Positions 20,489 to 26,694 of a stretch of DNA of 26,694 nucleotides are shown here, piece by piece; position 1 is the stretch's first letter; each line of letters starts with the position of its first letter. Source of the stretch: Patescibacteria group bacterium (lineage in GTDB: Bacteria > Patescibacteriota > Microgenomatia > UBA1400 > PJMF01). The notes beneath the pieces are model-generated. The model was not told where the DNA came from and made no database searches. It worked only from the letters and a program-made list of their open reading frames with translations. Both the position numbers and the translations under genes were made by a program. The DNA is taken from assembly GCA_018816485.1 (NCBI GenBank), contig JAHIVL010000057.1, positions 1 to 26,694 of the forward strand, given 5' to 3'.

Positions 20489-22258
20489 ATGATTCGAACA
20501 TCAAAAAACAAATCTGTAAATCATGAAATTTTAGAAACTAAAAGTAAAATAGTTTTGATAATGATATATCTAGGATTTATTGCAATTATTTCCAGATTAT
20601 TTTTTTGGCAAATAGTTAAAAGCGATTCACTTCAACAACAAGCCGAAAATCAATATAAACGTTCAGAAACACTTACGGGAAACAGAGGTAGTATTTTCAC
20701 GTCTGATGGCTACGCATTAGCTACCAACAATAGAGTTTACACTTTGTTTGCTCAACCAAACATATTAGAGGAAGAACCGGCAAATATATCCAAAATTCTT
20801 GTACCATATTTACTAAATGAGCTCGATGAATATATCGATGCAACCGACAGCGCCAGTAAAAAAGAAATTGCAAATAATTTTGAATCACAAATTCAAACTA
20901 GACTCGAAAAAAAAGACAACAAATGGATTTCTTTAAAAGCCAATATTTCTGAAGATACAAAAAAACAGATAGAAAGCCTAAATATTTTTGCACTTGGGTT
21001 TGATCCCCATCTTAAAAGATATTATCCAGAAGCATCTATGGCTGCTCACATAACAGGCTTTGTGGGAAAAGATGAAAATGGCGATGACATTGGTTACTTT
21101 GGAATCGAGGGAGCTTTAGAAAATGAGCTAAAAGCCAGATCTACACAGAATACAGTTGTCGCCGATGCCTTAGGTCTTCAGCTAAGTGGCCAAAATTCAA
21201 TTTCCAATAATTTTATTGATGGTAGAGATGTGACTACTACTATTAGGAGGGACGTGCAGTATCTGATAGAAGAAGAGATTGAATTAGCCGTTAAAAAATA
21301 TGGAGCTAAATCTGGCGAAGTCATAGTTATGGATCCAAAAACTGGCAAAGTGTTAGGACTGGCAGCATATCCAGACTATTCTCAAGCAGAATTTTATAAA
21401 TATGATTCTCAATTCCACAAAAATCCAACTCTGAGTAATCTTTACGAACCTGGAAGCACTTTTAAAGCTGTGACTATGTCTGCCGGAATAGAAGAAGGAG
21501 TCATTGAACCTGACACAATATGTACTAACTGTGATGCTCCAAGGAGATTTGGACAATATACTATCAGAACATGGAATGATGTTTATAACCCCGGAATCAT
21601 AATGACAGATGCGCTTGCAAAGTCTGACAATATTGCCATGATTTTTGTGGCAGAAAAATTAGGAATTGATAAATTTAAAGATTATCTTCATAAATTTGGA
21701 GTAGGAGAAGAAATTAAAATTGATTTGCAAGAAGATAAATCAACTCCTTTCCCAAATCAATGGGGTGATGTTAAACTAGCAACAACTGCTTTTGGTCAGG
21801 GTTTAGTCGTTAACACAATGCAGGTAATAAGAGTTTTTGCCACAATTGCTAATGGAGGAGTTATGATGAGACCAACCATCATTGATAACGTAAAAAATAT
21901 GACTACTGGCGAAATAATTACCAATCAACCAATTGAAGAAAGAACAGTTATTTCAAAAAATACTGCTGATACTGTCACCAAAATGTTAATTTCCTCAGCC
22001 GAACATGGAGAAGCTCAGTGGACCGCCTCAAAATCATATATTACAGCCGGAAAAACTGGAACTTCTCAAGTTGTTACTGAAAATGGATATGACAACGAAA
22101 AAACCATTGCAAGTTTTGTTGGCTTTACTCCTCCAGAAAATCCAAAATTTGTTATGATTACAAAGTTAGTAGAACCAACAGCTTCACCATGGGCTGCAGA
22201 AACAGCTGCGCCACTCTGGTATAAGATTGCAAATAAACTAAACTTACTTTTAAACTAG
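20489..22258 (+). CDS. ftsI: Penicillin-binding protein 2/FtsI-type peptidoglycan DD-transpeptidase
   Basis: A 589-residue class B penicillin-binding protein that cross-links septal peptidoglycan. There is a short cytoplasmic tail and a transmembrane helix at about residues 22-42 (KIVLIMIYLGFIAIISRLFF). The N-terminal pedestal domain contains the conserved GNRGSIFTSDG near residue 68. The transpeptidase domain has the three active-site motifs: S-x-x-K as S323-T-F-K (EPGSTFKAVT), S-x-N as S379-D-N (AKSDNIAM), and KTG at K522 (AGKTGTSQV). No PASTA domains are seen. It follows the FtsL-like gene with no gap. A new promoter-like TATAAT lies after its stop, so the mur genes may be read both from this operon and separately. 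Confidence 0.95.
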   Translation: MIRTSKNKSVNHEILETKSKIVLIMIYLGFIAIISRLFFWQIVKSDSLQQQAENQYKRSETLTGNRGSIFTSDGYALATNNRVYTLFAQPNILEEEPANISKILVPYLLNELDEYIDATDSASKKEIANNFESQIQTRLEKKDNKWISLKANISEDTKKQIESLNIFALGFDPHLKRYYPEASMAAHITGFVGKDENGDDIGYFGIEGALENELKARSTQNTVVADALGLQLSGQNSISNNFIDGRDVTTTIRRDVQYLIEEEIELAVKKYGAKSGEVIVMDPKTGKVLGLAAYPDYSQAEFYKYDSQFHKNPTLSNLYEPGSTFKAVTMSAGIEEGVIEPDTICTNCDAPRRFGQYTIRTWNDVYNPGIIMTDALAKSDNIAMIFVAEKLGIDKFKDYLHKFGVGEEIKIDLQEDKSTPFPNQWGDVKLATTAFGQGLVVNTMQVIRVFATIANGGVMMRPTIIDNVKNMTTGEIITNQPIEERTVISKNTADTVTKMLISSAEHGEAQWTASKSYITAGKTGTSQVVTENGYDNEKTIASFVGFTPPENPKFVMITKLVEPTASPWAAETAAPLWYKIANKLNLLLN

Positions 22259-22266
22259 GTTCTATA

Positions 22267-22272
22267 TATAAT
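22267..22272 (+). promoter_or_regulatory. Leaderless promoter -10 box (TATAAT) before the MurE-like gene
   Basis: A perfect TATAAT ends 6 nt before the ATG at 22279, so the predicted first transcribed base is the A of the start codon. No Shine-Dalgarno is present in the 20-bp gap after ftsI. No clear -35 box is seen 17 bp upstream. Confidence 0.45.
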
Positions 22273-22278
22273 AAGACA

Positions 22279-23538
22279 ATGATTAAAAACATTATATACA
22301 AACTAAAGAGACCCTATCACTTTATCAAAACTGGACTTCTTAATGGATTAATAGCAGAATTAAAATATAAACATCCTGCTAAAAAACTTAAAATAATCAC
22401 TATTACAGGCACAGATGGCAAAACAACTTCCTCAACTCTTTTGTATCATGTATTAAAAACAGCGAACAAAAAAGTTGGTTTACTTTCAACAGTGGCTGCA
22501 TACTTAGGTAAGAAATCAATCGACACTGGTTTCCACGTTACCTCACCTCAACCAGCTGATTTACAAAAATTTATGAGACAAATGGTGGACAAAAACTACG
22601 AATATTTAGTCCTTGAGGTTACTTCGCATGGTAGCTATCAATTCAGAAATTGGGGAATTAACCCAATAATTTCTGGTCTAACTAATATTGCCAATGAACA
22701 TCTCGACTATCATTTAAATTATGAAAAATATCTTGATGCAAAAGTAAGTACTCTAAAAAAAGCTCCTGTGGCTGTTGTTAATGCTGATGATCGTTCATAT
22801 CCATACTTAATTAAAAAATTAGTAAGAACAAACTTAATTACCTACTCTAAAGACACTCAACTCCCAAAAAAAGTTCAGGCGATCATCAAAACAGTTTTCC
22901 CAGAAGACTACAACCAAATGAATGCAAAACTAGTTTACGCACTCTCGAAATCACTAAACATAGAAGATGCTGATTTTGTTGCTGGATTAAAAACTTTTAC
23001 TGGTATTCCTGGAAGAATGGAAACCATTAAAAGTAATGCTGCAAAGGATACAAGCAAAAATATAAATATTATTGTTGATTTTGCTCATACTCCCCAAGGA
23101 CTAAGATCGGTGCTAAGAACACTCAAAGAAAAAATTGAAAAGAATGGTTCAAAAGGAAGGTTAATCGCAGTTTTTGGATGTGCAGGAAAAAGAGACAAAG
23201 GTAAACGTCCAGAAATGGGAAAAATTGGCGTTGAGATTGCAGACCTAACCATTTTTACAGCAGAAGATCCTCGAGATGAAGATACTTGGTCAATTATCAG
23301 ACAAATGAAAGAACAGCTGACTATTGGACATAACAAGATTATTTCCATTGCAGAACGTGGAGAAGCAATAGAATATGCCATTACAAAAATTGCAAAAGCG
23401 GGCGACACTGTAGTCATACTTGGAAAAGGACATGAAGAAAGTATGAACTATGACGGAGTAGAGTATCCTTGGAATGATATTACTGCTATAAAAGAAATAC
23501 TGAAAGGTGGGCACCCAAGAATAAATGAAAAAAAATAA
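22279..23538 (+). CDS. murE: MurE-like Mur ligase (UDP-MurNAc-dipeptide:diamino acid ligase candidate)
   Basis: A 419-residue ATP-dependent ligase that would add the third amino acid to the peptidoglycan stem peptide. Landmarks: P-loop TITGTDGKTTSS (residues 42-52), GFHVTSPQPADLQKFM, LEVTSHGSYQFRN, ANEHLDYHLNYEKYLDAK, DFAHTPQGLRSVL, VFGCAGKRDKGKRPEMG and VILGKGHEES. These match MurE best. Its length is about 70-80 residues below normal because most of the N-terminal UDP-MurNAc-binding domain is missing (the P-loop is at residue 44 instead of about 110). The amino-acid selectivity motif, DNPR in meso-DAP enzymes, reads EDPR here, so the added residue is uncertain. It overlaps yvcK by 14 bp. 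Such shortened MurE-like proteins occur in Patescibacteria, to my recollection. Confidence 0.8.
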   Translation: MIKNIIYKLKRPYHFIKTGLLNGLIAELKYKHPAKKLKIITITGTDGKTTSSTLLYHVLKTANKKVGLLSTVAAYLGKKSIDTGFHVTSPQPADLQKFMRQMVDKNYEYLVLEVTSHGSYQFRNWGINPIISGLTNIANEHLDYHLNYEKYLDAKVSTLKKAPVAVVNADDRSYPYLIKKLVRTNLITYSKDTQLPKKVQAIIKTVFPEDYNQMNAKLVYALSKSLNIEDADFVAGLKTFTGIPGRMETIKSNAAKDTSKNINIIVDFAHTPQGLRSVLRTLKEKIEKNGSKGRLIAVFGCAGKRDKGKRPEMGKIGVEIADLTIFTAEDPRDEDTWSIIRQMKEQLTIGHNKIISIAERGEAIEYAITKIAKAGDTVVILGKGHEESMNYDGVEYPWNDITAIKEILKGGHPRINEKK

Positions 23539-24502
23539 AGTTGTGAGTTTAGGAGGAGGAACCGGAACCTTTCCTGTTGTTACTGCTTTAAAAGCTATCG
23601 ATGCTAATATCTCTGCAGTTATCTCTGTTTCCGACTCCGGTGGTTCAACTGGAAGAATCAGGGATGAATTTGGTTTCCAACCAGTAGGCGACTTAAGACA
23701 ATCTTTGGCGGCACTAGCAAATAAAGAGGGACAAGAGTGGATTCAAAAAATCCTTCTATATAGATTCTCCAAAGGCTCTGGCTTAAAAGGACATAATCTT
23801 GGAAATCTAATCCTAACTGCACTGCAAGACATGACTGGCAATACCACTGAGTCTTTAGACATTGCAGAAAAAATATTTAATCTTGAAGGAACTATTATCC
23901 CCGTTACTTCGAGTGATGTAAATCTAAAAATTCATTACGCAGATGGCTCAACAGCAGTTGGAGAGCATACCTTAGACAACACAGATAAAAATCCTAAAAA
24001 AATAGAAAAAATTAGCCTTACTCCAGAATGCAGTCTAAACCCAACGGCAGAGAAAGCTTTTATTGAAGCTGAGTTAATTATAATTGGCCCCGGCGATCAC
24101 TATGCAAGTTTACTTGCAACTTTGGTAACCAATGGCACCAAAGAGGCTTTCAAAAAATCTAAAGCCAAAATTATGTACATCTCTAACCTGATGACAAGAA
24201 GAACACAAACTCACGGAATGACAATCTTGGACCACCTCACTGAAATTGAAAAAGCCATTGGAAAAAAGGTAGATTACATATTAATCAACGATACAACAAT
24301 TCCAAAAAACATATTAGAAATTTACGCAAAAGAACAAGAGTTTCCTGTTGAAGATGATCTAAATGGAGATAAAAGAATTATCAGAGCAGAGTTACTACTA
24401 GATAAAATTGTCATTAAACAAAAAAATGATATCGCTCACAGATCATTTTTAAGACATGATGCGAAGAAACTAGAGAAAGTTTTTAAAAAAATATTAGGAT
24501 AG
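23525..24502 (+). CDS. yvcK: YvcK/CofD-family protein (gluconeogenesis factor)
   Basis: A 325-residue protein of the CofD/YvcK fold that binds UDP-sugars and, in Firmicutes and Actinobacteria, balances carbon flow into peptidoglycan precursors. Landmarks: VVSLGGGTGTFPVVTALK at the N-terminus, ISVSDSGGSTGRIRDEFGFQPVGDLRQSLAAL near residue 36, GHNLGNLILTAL near 96, ELIIIGPGDHYASLL near 187, YISNLMTRRTQTHGMT, and a C-terminal RHDAKKLEKVF segment. It starts inside the end of the MurE-like gene and is followed 11 bp later by the MurC-like gene, placing it within the cell-wall operon, which fits a role in precursor supply. A bona fide F420-pathway CofD is unlikely because no other F420 genes are near. 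Confidence 0.92.
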   Translation: MKKNKVVSLGGGTGTFPVVTALKAIDANISAVISVSDSGGSTGRIRDEFGFQPVGDLRQSLAALANKEGQEWIQKILLYRFSKGSGLKGHNLGNLILTALQDMTGNTTESLDIAEKIFNLEGTIIPVTSSDVNLKIHYADGSTAVGEHTLDNTDKNPKKIEKISLTPECSLNPTAEKAFIEAELIIIGPGDHYASLLATLVTNGTKEAFKKSKAKIMYISNLMTRRTQTHGMTILDHLTEIEKAIGKKVDYILINDTTIPKNILEIYAKEQEFPVEDDLNGDKRIIRAELLLDKIVIKQKNDIAHRSFLRHDAKKLEKVFKKILG

Positions 24503-24513
24503 GTACAGAAACA

Positions 24514-25953
24514 ATGTCGATTCTTGAGTATAATAATTTTTTCCTTGTTGGTATTAAAGGTGTTGCAATGACGTCTATGGCTCAACTTCTTAATGATGCT
24601 CAAAAAGAGATATCAGGAAGTGATGTGGAGGAAGATTTTGTTACCAAAGACCTACTCAAAAAACTAAATATCACAATATCTATTGGATTTGACACTGAAA
24701 TTCCCGATGAAATTAATTGCGTAATATATACAGCTGCTCATGAAGGACAATTTAATCCTCAAGTTGTGAACGCTCAAAAAAGACAAATAAAAACATATTC
24801 TCATGCTGAGGCCCTAGCTGAGTTTTTTAATTTAAAAAAAGGTATTGCCGTATGTGGAGTCGGTGGCAAATCAACAGTTAGCGCCATGATTGCCTGGATT
24901 TTATCAAAAACTGACAAAGATCCATCCTTTGCTGTCGGGGTTGGAAATATTCCTGGACTTAATAAAACTGCTAGATGGGACAACAGCACTAATATTTTTG
25001 TTGCCGAAGCCGATGAATATGTAACTGATCCAAGTGCTCTCGCCCGTGGTAAAAATATTACTCCAAGATTTTCTTTTTTAAAACCGTTTACAACGATTTG
25101 TACAAATCTAAAATTCGACCACCCCGATGTTTATAGAAATTTTGAACACACTAAGGAAGAATTTTTTAAGTTTTTTAATCAAATTTCAGAAACCGGATTT
25201 TTGATTTTGAACTACGAAGATCTTAAGCACAAACCAACAACTTCTGCAGAAATCATATTAACGTTTGGTAACAATCCAGAAGCAGATTTTCAGTATGAAC
25301 AAGTTAAAGAAGAACAGAAGCCTGGAATTAATATAGGAAAACTAAAATATAAAAGTCAAGATTACAAAATTGAATTAAAAGTCCCTGGAATTTACAATCT
25401 AAAAAATGCAGTCGTAGCTATAGCAGCCTGCACTACTGTTGATGTAACGGTATTGGAATCAATTAATGCCTTAGCATCATTTAATTCCACACAAAGAAGG
25501 TTTGAGCTCATTGGAACTAAAAATGGCGTTACCTACTATGACGATTACGCTCATCATCCCAACGAAGTTAAATCTGTAATTTCTGCATTAAATAAATGGT
25601 ATCCTAAATCGCGAAAAATTATTGCTTTCCAGCCACATACTTATTCAAGAACTAAAAAACTACTAGCTGAATTCATCGATGCTTTTGGCGAATCTATAAG
25701 CAATGATAACGCAAATGCAAACAGCGAAATAATTTTGCTAGATATATTTTCGTCTGCCCGCGAAGAAAATGATCCAACAATTAGTAGCGATGATATTGTA
25801 AAAGGAGTGCAAAATAAATTTAAAAATATAAAAATTTCCAATGTAAGAACAGTTCATAACTTAGGGGTTTATTTTGAAAATAATCTAGAGCCTGGGGATG
25901 TAGTGCTAACAGTTGGTGCGGGGGATATTTATAAGGTGCATGAGTTGGTTTAG
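24514..25953 (+). CDS. murC: MurC/Mpl-family Mur ligase
   Basis: A 479-residue ligase that either joins L-Ala to UDP-MurNAc (MurC) or reattaches recycled tripeptide (Mpl). N-terminal Rossmann motif LVGIKGVAMTSMAQLL (residues 11-26). The P-loop CGVGGKSTVSAM (114-125) departs from the usual GTHGKTT: the His and one Thr are replaced. Next are FVAEADEYVTDPSALARGK, TNLKFDHPDVYRNFEHTKEEF, VPGIYNLKNAVVAIAA, YYDDYAHHPNEVKSVI and FQPHTYSRTKKL, the last two standard for MurC and Mpl. The KFDHPDVY segment looks more like Mpl than MurC. With no other MurC in the window, and a position in a cell-wall operon, a MurC role is my first guess. It starts 11 bp after yvcK without a strong ribosome binding site. 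Confidence 0.8.
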   Translation: MSILEYNNFFLVGIKGVAMTSMAQLLNDAQKEISGSDVEEDFVTKDLLKKLNITISIGFDTEIPDEINCVIYTAAHEGQFNPQVVNAQKRQIKTYSHAEALAEFFNLKKGIAVCGVGGKSTVSAMIAWILSKTDKDPSFAVGVGNIPGLNKTARWDNSTNIFVAEADEYVTDPSALARGKNITPRFSFLKPFTTICTNLKFDHPDVYRNFEHTKEEFFKFFNQISETGFLILNYEDLKHKPTTSAEIILTFGNNPEADFQYEQVKEEQKPGINIGKLKYKSQDYKIELKVPGIYNLKNAVVAIAACTTVDVTVLESINALASFNSTQRRFELIGTKNGVTYYDDYAHHPNEVKSVISALNKWYPKSRKIIAFQPHTYSRTKKLLAEFIDAFGESISNDNANANSEIILLDIFSSAREENDPTISSDDIVKGVQNKFKNIKISNVRTVHNLGVYFENNLEPGDVVLTVGAGDIYKVHELV

Positions 25954-25982
25954 TTTGGTGTAGGTTAAGGCGTAATTAAAGC

Positions 25983-26033
25983 AATTGTAAACTATGTAGG
26001 TTTACAATTATGTTTACAAAAAGGTTTACAATT
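25983..26033 (+). repeat. GTTTACA repeats: one inverted and three direct copies at 12-bp spacing
   Basis: AATTGTAAAC (25983-25992) is inverted relative to GTTTACAATT (26000-26009). Direct copies follow as GTTTACAA (26012-26019) and GTTTACAATT (26024-26033), with starts exactly 12 bp apart. They fill the 94-bp gap before the transporter gene. The half-site TTGTAAAC/GTTTACAA equals that of the E. coli biotin operator (BirA), but the spacing here (5 or 17 nt) does not fit neatly. It looks like a regulatory protein-binding array. Confidence 0.7.
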
Positions 26034-26047
26034 AATTTGAGTTAATT

Positions 26048-26694
26048 ATGAAAAAAAAACTACTATCATCATCACTCATCTTTATAATAATTGCAGCAAT
26101 TACAGGTGGCTCTGTAGCTGTTGTAGCTAAGTATGCTTTGGCAGTTTTTAAACCATTCACAGTAGTAGCACTTAGATTCTTTTTTGCATCTTTAGTTTTA
26201 TTGCCAATGGTAATTAGATCAAAAGAATTAAGTGTTCAAAAATTCAAAGATTTATTTCCTGTATCAATAATTGGCTCTCTTAACCCAATCTTGCTATTTA
26301 TAGCTCTTCAATTTACACAAGCATCATTTTCTCCACTAATTTATGCAGGCTTACCAGCTATGACAGCAATGTATGTTATGTTTATCAAAAAACATAAAAT
26401 TGATAACCAAAAATTAGTGGGAATAATAGTTGGCCTTTTTGGTGTGGGAGTAATTGTTCTTTTACCTTTACTAGATAAAGGATTTGGATCTATGTCTGTA
26501 TTTGGAAACTTGCTCATATTTTTAGCATCTATAGCTTTTTTATCTTATGGACTGATCAGTAAAGAAAAACAAAAAAGTTGGAATATTTCGCCACTTGCCC
26601 TAACTTTTTACTTCAGCTTGGTTACCTTTTTGATTAGTTTGCCTTTTGTTGGCTATGAATTTATAACCTTTGGAGTTCCAACTGGTTTTAGAAC
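26048..26694 (+). CDS. EamA/DMT-superfamily transporter, 3' end cut by the window
   Basis: The frame is open from the ATG at 26048 to the end of the window (215 codons seen). It encodes a polytopic membrane protein: helix 1 SSLIFIIIAAITGGSVAVVA, then PFTVVALRFFFASLVLLPMV, the interhelix IIGSLNPILLFIALQFTQASFSPLIYAGLPAMTAMY segment (residues about 78-113), GIIVGLFGVGVIVLLPLL and FGNLLIFLASIAFLSYGLIS. The pattern A-L-R-F-x-x-A in helix 2, and the G-[IV]-x-x-G-x-x-G-V helix after an IKKHKID loop, are typical of EamA domains; this is the first EamA repeat and the start of the second. The substrate is unknown. It follows the repeat array at 25983-26033, which may regulate it. No strong Shine-Dalgarno precedes the ATG (TTGAG about 9 nt upstream). 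Confidence 0.85.
   Translation, partial: MKKKLLSSSLIFIIIAAITGGSVAVVAKYALAVFKPFTVVALRFFFASLVLLPMVIRSKELSVQKFKDLFPVSIIGSLNPILLFIALQFTQASFSPLIYAGLPAMTAMYVMFIKKHKIDNQKLVGIIVGLFGVGVIVLLPLLDKGFGSMSVFGNLLIFLASIAFLSYGLISKEKQKSWNISPLALTFYFSLVTFLISLPFVGYEFITFGVPTGFR

Noticed and set aside
25983..26033. CRISPR array
   Set aside because: Repeat units are only 7-10 bp with 12-bp period and no spacers; no cas genes are present. The 17745-17780 array was rejected as CRISPR for the same reason.

Overview
This window is AT-rich and tightly packed, with short spacers, 1-17 bp gene overlaps and little intergenic DNA. It carries a surface-polysaccharide cluster with a DUF4012 protein, a eukaryal-type single-chain glycyl-tRNA synthetase, a shortened RecO, and a mraZ-rsmH-ftsL-ftsI-mur division/cell-wall cluster. 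Together these point to a Patescibacteria/CPR bacterium, most likely Microgenomates-like. That placement is inference from gene content; no rRNA or other phylogenetic marker is present.

Region 1 (about 130-11520) is a same-strand run of sugar genes: a hexapeptide acetyltransferase, two GT2 glycosyltransferases, an O-antigen ligase/polymerase-like membrane protein, a GT39/PMT-like membrane glycosyltransferase, three GT4 enzymes, a small membrane protein with a Cys cluster, a mannose-1-phosphate guanylyltransferase, and the initiating undecaprenyl-phosphate sugar-1-phosphate transferase. Together they could start, extend, modify and polymerise or attach a mannose-containing surface glycan. No flippase or chain-length regulator is visible here.

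Region 2 (11552-16405) holds the DUF4012 membrane protein, recO, glycyl-tRNA synthetase and a membrane-anchored protein of unknown function. It ends in a perfect 24-bp-stem hairpin shared with the convergent galU gene, which makes UDP-glucose.

Region 3 (17358-18785) is the least ordinary part. Between the divergent galU and an unrecognised coiled-coil protein lies a 446-bp leader. It contains a promoter, an RNA element that closely resembles the cobalamin (B12) riboswitch core, mutually exclusive antiterminator/terminator helices, three 12-bp tandem repeats, and a helix that would mask the ribosome binding site. A decayed minus-strand reading frame follows the coiled-coil gene.

Region 4 (18786-25953) is the division/cell-wall cluster: mraZ, a 26-bp-stem hairpin, rsmH, an FtsL-like protein, ftsI, a MurE-like ligase, yvcK and a MurC/Mpl-like ligase. 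A truncated EamA-type transporter closes the window behind a set of 12-bp-spaced GTTTACA repeats.

One cross-cutting signal is that five likely transcription-unit starts have a TATAAT/TATACT hexamer only 6-9 nt before the ATG, which predicts leaderless or nearly leaderless mRNAs. Internal genes instead use Shine-Dalgarno sequences or overlapping start/stop codons.
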